From the NCBI GenBank assembly GCA_016584495.1, contig WAID01000004.1:1860001-1924000 (forward strand): 64,000 bases of DNA, in the 5' to 3' direction. Numbering within the stretch: position 1 is the first letter of the stretch; each line of letters starts with the position of its first letter. Both the position numbers and the translations under genes were made by a program. This document shows, piece after piece, positions 21,801 through 32,721 of this stretch. The notes below the pieces were generated by a model, which saw nothing but the letters and a program-made list of their open reading frames with translations, was not told the origin of the DNA and did no database searches. The stretch is from Celoporthe dispersa (lineage: Eukaryota; Ascomycota; Sordariomycetes; Diaporthales; Cryphonectriaceae).

Positions 21801-24800
21801 TTGCAGAGGCGGCACTTTCGGGCTGAACATCGTGAGGTGAACTCTGGATATGTGTGTCCATATCTCCGCGCGGGCGTTGCCAGGTAAAATTAGCTGTACC
21901 ATCCTCACTGGGGACGATATTCCAGCCTGAATGGAGTCGTCGATCAAGGATTGTAGAGCGACGAGACGATGCCTCTCGCCGTGATCCCGTGAGAGGTATT
22001 GTGACGTCCGGCATTGGACGATGTCCAAAGTGTAGATCGAGCTCCGCAGCATAGGCAGCAAGAAAGTCGCGAATCTCCTGTTCGTGGTTGCTGATGGCTT
22101 CTGTGTTTCGGCGATTTCCGTGACCCAGCCAGATTCCAAGAAAGCGAGTATTCACGGTGATTTTCTGCTCGGGATACTCGAACGGAGCAGGGTGATAGAG
22201 TTGATATTCTGATTTGTCGTGTACTGTGGCGAACTCCTCAGCTGTCATCTCAATATCGGTCCAGAAAGAGACGGCTTTGACTCCAGGCGCGCCCTCCATG
22301 TCGACAGTATCGCCAAGTCCCTGAATTGGGAACGATGGAGATTTGAAAGTTCGCGAGACCACGTCACCGTCCTTTCTTGTAGCCTCGACGAAGAATCTCA
22401 AACTTCCATCTTGTGACCATTTGAGGTATAGACCTGGCAGACTCTCGTCAACCGTCAATCTTCCAGATTTACCCTCCGCGAACCGCTCGAGGTAGCGATT
22501 CCTGAGATTGTAGATTGTTGTCTCTCCAGATCTGTGGACCTCGCGAGATTTCACGACAGCGGCAGCGAAGGCGGCATCTTGAGTAGGATAGTAGACTGGC
22601 GGGTGGTCCCTATGGCCTCTAAGATTCATGGTTTTCGAAGGATTGCCCCAGGCAAAGGTCTCCCACTCATCGTCGCGACCCAGCTTGACTTCGTAGGATT
22701 CAAGATGTTGAACGACAGCCGCCGTACCATTTAGAAGATCTCGGACTCTCTGATTGCCTCTCTCTCCGCGTTCAACTTCGAGCATCCATACTAGGGCTTT
22801 CTTGAGCGCACTCATGAAGTCGGGCGCTTCGTGGGTTTTATTCTGAGGCCTGTCAGCAGCGCCAGCTGGGGAGTCAGGATTTGGAAGCTGGCCAGATCGA
22901 GCTTCGAGGCGGGCGCGGTGATCGTTCAAGGAGGGCCCATCATGAGCATTGGTATTGTTCATGGTCTTGTGCATGGCCAAGATATGATTGGGTGTCACCA
23001 CCAGATCGTCAAGGCCATTGCCCAGCTTGATACGGTAAAGGCGATCTTTTCCACTCACGATGTGAGAGGCCTCGCGAGGTCCGCCATCGGGTCCAAGGAG
23101 AAGATCACCCTTCTTGACATCCTCGACCTTGATCTGAGAGCCGTCGTACTTGGCGAGGAGTGTGCCCTTGGCAAGACAGGCCCGCTTGTGGTCAGGGGTC
23201 TCACTCAGCCAGTCGTAGTCGTTCCGCACGGCGAGCTTCATCTTGGAGGACCAGTGCCTGTCGACGTAGATGATGGTCGTGTTGAGCGTGTGCAGGTCCC
23301 TAAGGTGCTTGTACGTCACGACAACCCTCGCCTTGTCGGGGATGGTCTTGGCCACCTCGATGAAGGTCTCCAGGTCGGGTACCCTCTTGTGATCCAGGGT
23401 CTGGATTAATATGCCGTTCTCGGTGTTATCGAAACGGAAGGAGCCCGTGCCCTCACAGAGATACACGCCGCTGCAGGCCACGCCATACAGGCGGGCCTGC
23501 TGGTAGGAGAGGGTGTGGAAGCTTCCGCCGGCCACCGAGACAAAGCGGTCAGGGGTGATGTCGTGCAGGTCGCCGACGTCGACGTCCACCTCCACATCCT
23601 CGCCGCCCCTCTGGAGGAGCAGCTTGATGGTCTTGCCGACGCTCGAGTCCATGATGTCGTCGAGGGCCGTGAACTGCGTGATCAGCTGGCTGTTCACCTT
23701 GACGAGGACGTCGCCCTCCTCGATCTTGTTGTGGGAGGGGCCCTGGGGGAGGACGATCTCGGCCACGAGCATGTTGGTCTCCTTGGGGAACTGCTTGCGC
23801 ATCTGCGCCTCCCACTGCGAGGGAGAGGCCGAGCCGCCTGCACTCGTCGAAGGGCTTCAGGAGGAACTGGCACTGTATGTCGCCCCTCGTGATGGGCTGG
23901 CCCTCCTGGAGGCACCTCAGCGCTCGCAACGGCCGGTCCAGGGGGAGGAAGTAGTCCGTGGAGGCACCATCCGCCCGACCACCGGCCTGGAGGGCGACGG
24001 CGTAGCCGTCAATGTCGACGACCGGGCTGCCGGACGAGCCTCCGCTGGCGGCAGCACTGGCCTGGTAGTAGGAAGTGTTGAAGTCGCTGTAGCCTTCGCC
24101 GTACTCGGGGGCGTTGCGGTCAAGACGGCTGATGACGCCGGAGAGGATGCTGAGCTTCTCGCCAGCATCGTTGCCGACGACACGGATCTCGGTACCAACT
24201 ACGAGGTCCCCCCGTCAGCATGAGCCGCAGAAGGGGTGGGAGAAGGAGGTGGGGGAGGGGGAGGGGGAAGACGTCGAGACGTACCTTTGGCCAGGTCAGG
24301 CCGAAGGGTGAGGGCCCTGACGGGCATGTATTTGATAGCATTGGGGTCGAACTTCAGGATGCCGAAGTCGTGGACCGGGTCCCTGTACACGGGATAGGCG
24401 TCCACCTCCTCATGGTTATCGAAGATGCAGTAGCCCCAGAACGGCCCCGAGCCCACCACGTGCCTGTTGGTGAGGATGTAGCCGCGCTCGGCGTCGACGA
24501 CAAAGCCCGTGGCCTCGGAGTTCAGGGCCGGGTCGGTGTCGAAGCTGCAGGTCTGGCAGAAGCGTATGGAGACGACGTTGCGCACCACGCTCTCGATGGT
24601 CGCCTGCCACTCCTGGCTGTCGGGCCCGAGGGCGGGCAGGGCCTGCAGGGCGGCGTCGTCGATGAAGTCGTGCTCGCGCATCTCAAAGTCCTCGGCCTCG
24701 ACATCGGGGGTGTTGTCGCCGGCGGACTGCTTGCCGTTCAGCGAGGAGCGGAGGTGCTTCGGGGGCCGGCCGCTCTCGATCATCTCGAAGGGGGAGGGCT

Positions 24801-24837
24801 TGCGCTTGGCGCGCGGGGAGGTGTTGGGTCCGTTCAT
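18881..24837 (-). CDS. nma111: Nma111 pro-apoptotic HtrA-like serine protease, interrupted in frame by an intein
   Basis: Nma111 is a nuclear HtrA/Omi-type serine protease built as two protease-PDZ halves; in yeast it mediates apoptosis. Exons in coding order are 24837-24285, 24198-20289 and 20169-18881. Together they give 1916 codons, or 1048 residues after removing an 868-residue intein. The first half has the catalytic His in ILTNRHVVGSG, Asp in DPVHDFGILKFD and Ser in GGSSGSPVVDIDGYAV. The second half is protease-like (DGFPKNRKWGMGLVID, QCGSGVLVAPDG) and lacks a clear triad. PDZ regions follow each half, and the C terminus has SVPWVVTMKKNEHYFP. A basic stretch (PRAKRKPSP) near the N terminus may be a nuclear signal. 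One extra base at 23818-23824 breaks the frame after RRLGLS; removing it gives LSPQWEAQMRKQ and a length divisible by three. The start at 24837 was chosen because the frame upstream is poly-Ala/Pro and unlike the family. Confidence 0.94.
20575..23178 (-). mobile_element. Intein (868 residues) with degenerate LAGLIDADG homing endonuclease, in Nma111
   Basis: This protein-level mobile element is expected to excise itself and ligate the host halves. Block A starts at Cys1 (CLAKGTLLAKYDG) after host Ala524. Block B is at residues 59-67 (LVVTPNHIL) with the conserved Thr and His. The C-terminal blocks read WFGFRVDQDQLYLR, then HDHLVLHN, ending in His-Asn before host Ser525. The endonuclease has first motif FLGIWLGHG (347-354), where the catalytic Asp is His353 (codon 22120-22122), and an intact second motif LAGLLDTDG (736-744, at 20947-20973). 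Two insertions enlarge it: residues 72-310, of unknown fold, and about 395-690, acidic, Ser/Pro/Gln-rich and probably disordered. The frame is open throughout, without introns or stops. Codon use looks less GC-rich than the host exons. Splicing competence is predicted, not shown. Endonuclease activity is probably lost or weak. Confidence 0.93.
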
Positions 24838-25816
24838 CGCGGTCGCGGGGGGAGAGGACGAGGAGGATGAGGGGGGAACAGCTGCCCGCTCCAGGAGGTT
24901 CGGGCTGGGGCGGCGCTGGGGATGGCACGTGTCCGGCGGGTGGTCGTGCAGCCGAGCTTGATGCTGCGGCGGCAGCGGCGGCGGCGGCGGGAGCAGCAGC
25001 AGCAGCAGCAGCAGTGGACGCTGTCGAGTGCGAGGAGATGGCCCGGGCGAGGCCGGCCCGAGGTGTGGCTGTGATGGTCGAGCAGCGAGATGCCGTGGGC
25101 CAGGAGCAGTCAGGTAAGAGGGCAGGGCGACAACAGCGCCTTGCAGTATGAACACAGCGAGAGATGCTCGTGGACCGTAGCGGTGATGATGTTGCAAGTC
25201 TGCCGAGTCCGCTGCAGAACGAAGAGGCCGAGACCGTCTGCATTCAGCAGTTTTCTCCTCCGCCTCGTACAACGGCGTGCTGAGGTCAGGCTGGGGGCAA
25301 CCGTCTTCCGGAGGATGGGTGACAACAGGAGGCGTTGGGACGGACAAGACACGAAAAGGAGAAAAGGAAAGAAGAGGAGGTGGTGGTGGTTAAAAAGAAG
25401 AAGAAAAAAATCAAAAAAAAAATCCTGATGAGGACAATGTACCAGAGAGGCGGCAGGGCTGAGAGACAAGGCGCAAGCTCGGCCTGTAGGCAGAGAGAGG
25501 TCTACTATGGTATAGCAGGTTTGACCTGGCCTCGGAGCTGAGCTTGACCAAGAACAGTGAGTTGACCCACTGGGGCCAGCCCACCCTGCCCACCACCAGG
25601 GCCCAGTTTTCCTCCCGTCCTGCCGGTGACACCCCTGCATAGCTGTTTCTCACAGGGGTCCAAGTCACTATTACGTATCCCTGTATGAAGTCCATACTAT
25701 GGTACATCGTAGTAGAAGAGTCACTATGTATGTAAGTATTCAGTCGTATTGTTTATATCAGACCCTACAAGCCACCTCGATCACTTGTAGGGTCGACTCA
25801 GGCCCCAGACCTGGTG

Positions 25817-25848
<32 letters not shown>

Positions 25849-26231
25849 AAAAAGAAAAAGGACAACAGCACACACGAGTGAACCTCTCTCGATATGTTCA
25901 CTGTGTGCTGGCGGTTATTCTCCACCGGCCCCTCCGTCTTCCCTACCAATGCGATGCTGGCACGGCATATAAGAGAACACGACGACAGCACAGGAGCGAT
26001 ACGTAACAGCTTGTTGGACGGGCTGTATGATGTAACAGGAAGAAGGGAAAAAGAGATTGTAAAAAAGAAGAAAAAAAAAGAAAAGCAGGCAGCTGACTAG
26101 GCCTGATAGGGGTATACTGTTCGTCCCTCATCTCGTCGTGTTTCCTAGTCCTCGCACCAGCACTCTCCTGTTCCACCCTCCTCCTCTCAAAGTCCAGATC
26201 AATCCATGTACATATATGTGTAGCGTACGCA
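24838..26231. other. Intergenic: nma111 upstream region
   Basis: No gene supported. The frame continuing upstream of nma111 codes for Ala/Pro/Leu homopolymers from GCN/CAG repeats (24960-25015) and is probably 5' leader. Purine-rich DNA lies at 25340-25425 and 26040-26090, and an AC microsatellite at 25817-25842. Confidence 0.55.
25817..25842. repeat. (AC)n microsatellite
   Basis: About 13 AC dinucleotides in the non-coding DNA upstream of nma111. Confidence 0.9.
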
Positions 26232-27032
26232 TCACGACCCCGTACCCTGCTGCTCACCCGCCTCCGCACCCACCCCCTCCCCTCCCCTCTTCTTCTGCTC
26301 CTCCTCCTCCTCCTCCTTCTTCCTCCCTTCCACAGCCGCAGCCTTCTTCTTCCGCGCCGCCTCAGCCTGCGCCGCCTCCTCCCTCGCCCTCTTGGCCTCC
26401 CCTGACCCTCTCCTCCCCCGCAGCCTTCTCCCCCACCACCTGGCCACAAACGTAGCCAGCACCATCTCCAGCAGCCCCCGCCGCTCCTCCTCGTCCCCCA
26501 TCTCAGGGACATCCACTTCCATATCCCCCAGCTTTCCCTGCCAGAACCAGGGCCCCGCCACTCGCGCCACCACCCGCCCGTCCCTGTCCCTCCTCAGCAG
26601 ACCCTTGCCGCTCCACGTGTATCCTTCCTCCCTGAATGTGACCGCGTGCCTGTCCCCGCCCGCCAGCGGCACCCACGACGACGTCTTCTTGATCCTCAGC
26701 CTCGTCGACGCCTGCTCTGCGCTGCTGCTGCTGCTGCTGCTCCCGTCCGGCTTCACGTGGTGCATCTCGAGCGTCTCATCCCGGCCGGCGCTGTCGCCTG
26801 AGGGCTCGTCCAGCGTGGCCACGCACACACCTCCATCCGTCTCGCCGGGCGGCCCGCGGAAGAGCTGTTTCTTGTTCTTACTCTTGGTGCCCAGCGTCAG
26901 TAGGCCGCCGGATGGTGTCGCGGTGCTGTAGATGATCGCGTGTGAGGACGGTTCCCTGAAGACCAGCTCGTTGCCGTTCTTGCCGTAGATCTTGCCTGGG
27001 GCATTTTCGATGCAGTAAGTGATCTTGGGCAT
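26232..27032 (-). CDS. Hypothetical protein, possibly tubby C-terminal-like fold
   Basis: This single-exon frame of 266 residues starts MPKITYCIENAPGKIYG. I cannot place it in a named family with certainty. Short strand-rich blocks (HAIIYSTATPSGGLLTLG, RLRIKKTSSWVPL, HAVTFREEGYTWSGKG, VVARVAGPWFWQGKLGDMEV) resemble the LURP1/tubby-like barrel proteins common in moulds. The barrel is followed by a helix (LEMVLATFVARWW) and then a very basic and acidic Glu/Lys/Arg tail. The residues before the chosen Met are Phe/Pro/Ser-rich and look like translated leader, so this Met is preferred. No signal peptide is seen. The tail could be partly an artefact of GC-rich purine DNA, but the frame is open to its end. 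Confidence 0.65.
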   Translation of the reverse strand: MPKITYCIENAPGKIYGKNGNELVFREPSSHAIIYSTATPSGGLLTLGTKSKNKKQLFRGPPGETDGGVCVATLDEPSGDSAGRDETLEMHHVKPDGSSSSSSSAEQASTRLRIKKTSSWVPLAGGDRHAVTFREEGYTWSGKGLLRRDRDGRVVARVAGPWFWQGKLGDMEVDVPEMGDEEERRGLLEMVLATFVARWWGRRLRGRRGSGEAKRAREEAAQAEAARKKKAAAVEGRKKEEEEEEQKKRGGEGVGAEAGEQQGTGS

Positions 27033-28169
27033 GGTGAAGGTTATTATCGAGATATTTACATGGCATGGAAATGAAGAAGAAGAAAATGTTAGGTTCGATA
27101 TGAACAAAGGTTCATAGTAAGAAGGGGGGAAAGGAAAAGAAAAGGGAGAGAAGAAAGAAAAAGGAAAGAAAAAAAAACATAGAAGGGGGGAAAGGGGATA
27201 CAGATTGGTATAGAGAGTTACTTGCAAGATAGGCCCAATGACATGGTAACAGGTGATGTCATGGGGAGAAGAACTACACAGCCAAGATATTATACACCTA
27301 ACCACATCGTTCTAACCCTCCCCCCCTCCTTCTCCCAAGGGCATAGTGAGAATCATCATCAGGAAATAGCGAAATCTATTGCAAAGTGGAATTCGCAAAT
27401 AGACGACCAGAAGCTTATGTCGGTGGCTCGTTTGATCAAAGAGTGAGTGGGATGACCAACAGCAACAGCCAGCGACAGGCAAAGCCTCCTCCCCTGGAAT
27501 CCACGGGTGGAACAGGCACACCGGAGGGCCATCTCTCCCGAAAAAGCTATAAATCTCTACCTGATGGTGTGAAAGGGTATGTATGGTATGTACTATCAAA
27601 GAATACACGCTTGCCATATGAACACCAGGCCATGCGACTTTATCCCAACCATCCCTTTCCCTTCCTTTCCCTGTCCTTTCCTTTCCTTTCCTTCCCTTCC
27701 GATGTCCCCAGCGCTCGTTATCCCGTGAATTTTTAATTTTTAAATTTTTTTGGGGGGTCCCTACAAACCCCTGCCCAGAGACACATCGTGGGGCCCGTTG
27801 ACAGCTTCGAATCTCTAGGGCTGGATTTCATCACACGCTGGTGATAGCGGAGATGTCCCTGGATCGAGCATGACCGAGGGACGGTCTCCGATAGTGTTTG
27901 GCTACCGCCGTCGTGTATGACGATGAGATCCCCGCAGGTACTCGTGCCCATCGACAAGACAACGCAGGCGGGCCGAGTGAATACCCAGATCAGAAAAATC
28001 AATACGTCTCCCTACAGGGCAGACCGAGCCAGTGACAATTCCTGCCTTTGGATCCGCCGCAGGAAGCCACAGGTATCATAGGAAGCGCTCCTGGACAAAG
28101 AAGCCCTTCCGTGCCAGAGGCCACAGGCGAGAGGCCTATCTTCCACACACTAGGGTGGGAGCGGGTCGC
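27033..28169. other. Intergenic
   Basis: No gene supported. Purine-rich tract at 27120-27190 and a CTTTC-type pyrimidine tract at 27650-27705, followed by AT-rich DNA at 27727-27750. Confidence 0.6.
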
Positions 28170-31060
28170 TCACTTCATCATCTTCTCTCGATGAGCGGCA
28201 AACAGCCGGACGTTCATTTCGTGTTCGATGCAAGCATCAGTCCACTTCTTCCGAACCTCGCGGTCCTCCTCAGCCCAGGTCATGTATTCCTGGACACCGG
28301 CGCCGTCCCGCAGCTCGAGCCAAGCAGCGCTGCCAAGTTTCTGGTGGATCTGAACCCTGCGGGCCGAGAAGTGGTCGATGAACTTGGTGTTATAGGCGTG
28401 AAACTCTCCTAGGTACGTGTAGAAAGCCTCCACGTACTGCTTCCAGGCGACCGGCGAGGGCTTCAGCCCGGAACCGCCAGCGCTGGTGGCGCGCTGGGCG
28501 GTTTGGGCGGCTCTGGCAGGGCTTCCTGAATGTTCTGAGACCTCGACACGGGCTTTCGGATGGGGACGTGCCCTGCTGCGGCACTTGGGAATGGAAGATT
28601 CGACTTCAAGTCGCCAAAGGACTCGAGGCCAGATGCGCGTTCGGAAAACGGCTCGACGTTCCTGATGTCGGAAAAGCTGGCTCGAAACTCCTCACTGTCT
28701 TCCGACCCACCGGCTGCGGCTGCTGCTGCTGGGGCAAACGCGGGCTGCGGGGGCGGCTTCGCATCACCTTTGATACCTAGGCCCACGTCTCCGGCTCGCC
28801 ACTCGGGACGCGACGGCGTGACAGGGATATTCCGCGCCCCGTTACCGCCCGACTGACCTGCAGGAGGATCGACGTCCATAGCCATGGGACTGGGGGTCCC
28901 ATCGACGCTTGGTCCCCGCCCCCCGGCGGCCGCTGAGCCCTTGGGGAGCTCCTCCAGCCCGCTGCTGCTCTCGTCCGACTCGACCATGCCGGCCGTTCCC
29001 GCCGTCATACGTACAGGTTTCGGCTTCTTGCTAGAGTTGCGAATCGTGCGACCGCCTGCGACGGATGTCTTGTGCGCCACGGGCGCCTCGAAGATCTGAG
29101 GGTTAATCTTCTCAGACCACTCTTCAGCGTTGAAGGCACCAGAGTGGGGCGATTTCTCTCCCACGGGAGGACCGGTGAAGTGTGGCTGCTGTGAGCCGTC
29201 TGTCGTTGTGAAGGGAGACCTACGACCTAGGCGACTGCCTGACTTGGACCGGGGCATAGCTGGCCGTCCGGCCTCGTCGACTGGAGATCCCGCATTGAAC
29301 TGCCAGCTGGTAGCATCTTCCTCAGCAACAAATCTAGTGTTGATGTTATCAGTGCTATTCCGCGTGAACCGATGCGAGTCGGCGACGAACTGCTCGCCGG
29401 TAAACTGTGAACCGAAGCTGGTGTTGAAGTTAGCATCATATGCGCTGTCACGAACCTGCTGAAGGTCCACTGGTGGGGGTTGGGCTCCGTCCTGAGCAGG
29501 CCTAGGCTGCTGCTGCTGCTGCTGCTGGTGCCCATACTTTCTGGCAGAGAGCTGTCTGAGGAGCTGAGACATCTTCTGCTCGAAAGAATTCAGGCCGCCC
29601 TTCTGCGGAGGAGGCTTATCTTCACTCGAAGACTCTGTGTACTGCTGAGTACGCGGCACCTCTGGCTTCGGGGGCCGGCTGAGTGTGTTCTTCTTGCTGC
29701 AGAAGTCCCCATCGCCCGCACGGCCTGTCGCTTGCTGGGCTTGTTGAGGAACTTGGTGGTGCTGGGGAGGGCTTGACTTAGAATGAGACTGATCGCCATA
29801 CAATTTGGAGCTGTTCTTGCCGTTATCACCAGCCCCGTCCTTGGGACCTTCCGAGGAAGACCGGTATTCGCTGCTGGCCGACGTGGTGCCTGAGCTCCGC
29901 TGACCGTTGAGCCCTGCCCTTCCGTTCTGCCCACCTCGCGGTACGTTGTCCGAGTCGTCGGGCACACTAGAGCTTCTCTGGCGGGGACCGGCGGTAGAAG
30001 CGGCGTCCTCCCTCATCGTTGTAAGGCCTGCGGTTGGGCTCTCGCGTGCTACGGGATCGTCCAATATTGCTCGCGCCGTTCCAGGGATCGAACTTCTCGC
30101 CGCCGTGTGTCTGGTACGGGGTGCTCTGGCGTGGGTCCGTGAACGTGCTGTCGCGGTCGCGGTCGCGGTCGGGGACAGGGTTAGACGGCGCCCGGCGCCT
30201 GGCTCGTGCCGCTGAAGAGGTCTCGTTGAATAGGTTAGAGTGAGACCGCGTGGTAAAGTAGTTGTTGCCTGACACCGCCGGCTCATCGCCCGGGGACTCA
30301 GGCACATAGCCTCCTCGCTGGACACGAGCGCCAAAAGAGCCCTTGGGCTGCTTCTGGGGCGGGGCACGCGGAGGGACAGGAGGTGGCTGCTGCTGCTGCT
30401 GGGGCGGCGGCGGCGGCGGCTGCTGCTGCTGTTGCTGCTGCTGGTAGCTCGACGGCCTGCTGCCGCTGGGGGTCCTACTCGACGGGCCGCTTGCAGTAGG
30501 GCCTCGGGCGGCCGCCTTGCCCTTGGACCCATTTCTCATGTCCTCCCATGCCTGCCAGTGTTGCCATGTATTCGTCGAGTCGGTCTTCTTTGCCTGTGTC
30601 CGGCGGGGTGCGCTCGCCGTGAACTCGGCGTACTTGTCTGCGTTCGTCGAGGCCGACTGGCGTTTCTGCGCGGAGGCGGCGGTCCTCTGGGGGAAGTTGG
30701 GCGGACGAGGAGGAGGAGCCCACTCCTTGCCGGCATTCGCCCAAGGGTTGCCTCTTACCCCAGAGGCATACGTTGCCCTGGCACGGCGGCCCTCCGCATC
30801 GTACTTGCGCTTCTTCTCGGGATCAGTGAGGATGGCATGGGCGTGGTTGATGATGTTGAAGGCCTCGTTTGATCCGCCAGGGCGGTCGGGGTGTTTCTTG
30901 AGTGCTGCACGACAGCTCCCGTTAGCTCTTGGCCACGACGACGCGGGACCCGACCCAACATACAAAGTTTCCTGTACTGTTTCCTGACGAGATCGATATC
31001 CTCCGTAGGCCCAGCTAGCTCGAGATCGGCATACAAGTCGCGTCGAGGTTCCTTGTCCAT
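28170..31060 (-). CDS. J-domain (DnaJ) co-chaperone-like protein, two apparent frameshifts
   Basis: Two exons in coding order (31060-30964 and 30904-28170) give 943 residues. An N-terminal J domain (residues about 8-75) has the HPD tripeptide in SLKKHPDRPGG and ends in ILTDPEKKRKYD. J domains stimulate Hsp70 ATPase. A long low-complexity middle follows, with polyGln/polyPro (30380-30440), Ser/Arg-rich and Asn/Gln-rich segments. A conserved ordered C-terminal domain of about 100 residues (AWKQYVEAFYTYLGEFHAYN ... KWTDACIEHEMNVRLF) closes the protein. This layout is seen in fungal J-proteins of unknown client. The frame needs one base removed in a G4 run at 29983-29986 and one added near 28474-28475; the two cancel, so total length is divisible by three. 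No transmembrane segment or CxxCxGxG zinc repeats, so it is not a type I J-protein. Confidence 0.85.
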
Positions 31061-32721
31061 GATGGGCCTGCTTCGAGGCAGAGCGCCCAGGTCGCGTTGG
31101 GAAACAGATCAGGAACGGAGAGCGGAAGGGTGTCGAGAGGAGTCAATAGCGACTACATCGGAGGAAGGCGGCCAGTCGTTTCTCAAGGGCGCAAGTGGTG
31201 CTGGGCAGGACGCGTCCCTTCGGAGGCGAGGGGCGGGGGCAGGGCGGGGCAGTTCTGCAGGAAGAAGAAGGGATGAAGAAAGGGTTTCACCTCGGGGGCC
31301 CTCCAAGGAAACAGTCTGCCTGCTTATCAATAAGATACGAGCCAAATAGGAAGAAAGAAGCAGTAAGCTTGTACAAGGTAGGCTTACCAGAGCAGTCGTT
31401 GCGGTCTGCTGAGCTAGGGATCAGCCGCAGGAGCAGTGCATGTGGTGAGGGTGAGGACCACAGAGGAGCCTGGGAACAAGTGATGCCTAGAAGCTGTGAC
31501 AAATGCTATTGTGCTGTGCAGGGAAAGATCCAAACAAGGTGCTCCGCAGGAAAGCAAGATATCTTGGTGCACAAGGGTGCTGGTGACTGTCGCGATGTTG
31601 GGCCGGCGTGTGTGCCCTTGGGCTCTGTGGAGATAGCTGGCTGTGACGTGTTGTGATTGGACCTGACCTTGGGCCAAGTAGGCAGGAGAGGATCGGGTCA
31701 AGAAGAAGAAGAAGAAAAAAAGAGAGAGAGAAAACAAAACAGAAGAGAAGGAGGTAAAGCTCGGGCTCAAACAATGCTGCTGTTGACAAGAGCAAGAGTC
31801 CTGGTGACAAGAGCTCCTACAGAGAAGGCCTGAAGCCTAGAGACTGCTGGTTGTTGTGGTGGCCAGGCTGGTTGCCAGTCCCAAGAGATGAAATGGGAGG
31901 TTGGAATGTGAGCATCTTCAGTGGGGCGGTGGGGGGTAGTGCCAAGGCGCAGGCAGGGTCCCAGTTCCAGGGCCTGTGTGGTGTATGCATCTGATCTGCT
32001 CTCGGGTTGGAGCCTGACATCTGACTACACTGTTGACTGGCTGTCCGGGTGAAATACCTGCTAATGACGTAAAGAGACAGAGAGAGAGGGAGCGCGCAGG
32101 CCACCCCAGTAAATACATAGCCTGTGCACACGGACTTGCTCCCCACAGGGCTGAGAGCCTCACACCTGTGGCCATCAGGGCAGACAGCAGCCCAAACCTC
32201 CTCCCGCTGTATTATACTTACTACATTGTACATCACTAGACAGGAACTTGAGTCCTTCTCTCAGCTCACAAGGAGCACACAGCCACTCTGAGTGTGCGTG
32301 GCCTTGCTGTCACTTGACACGGGCCAGACTCAGCCAGCAGGCCTCACATCTGCACACACAAAGAGGGTCACCTGTGGTAGAGACATGATGGTCAGTCTTT
32401 AGACCTCCTCTTTCAGCTGTGTGGCAAGCATCAAGAACGTCCTCTCTTGTTTTCCTGAACTCCATTTGCTGTGACTACCGTTTCACCGCAAGCCTTGGTA
32501 CTTGTACACTCTGAAAGCAACAAATTTCTGCAAGTATTCCAATACCGGCCCATAGTTTATTCCATGCAGCCTCCGTTTCCTCTCCGATCGTGGGTGGACC
32601 CAGAACTCCAGACGGCAGTGTTATAAGCATACCAAGTCAGCTACAGCCTCTAGGCCCCGAGACAATGCCAGAGAAACGTGCATCCGCCGTCCAGGAAGCG
32701 GTCGGTGCCCAGCGCCGGCCA
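31061..32721. other. Intergenic between INCENP 3' end and J-domain protein gene
   Basis: This is the upstream region of the J-domain gene and the 3' region of the INCENP gene. A purine tract lies at 31700-31750. No gene or RNA is recognisable. Confidence 0.6.

Noticed and set aside
24838..25347. In-frame 170-codon extension upstream of nma111
   Set aside because: Pro/Leu/Ala/Ser homopolymers unlike Nma111 N termini. The Met at 24837 starts the family-like sequence.
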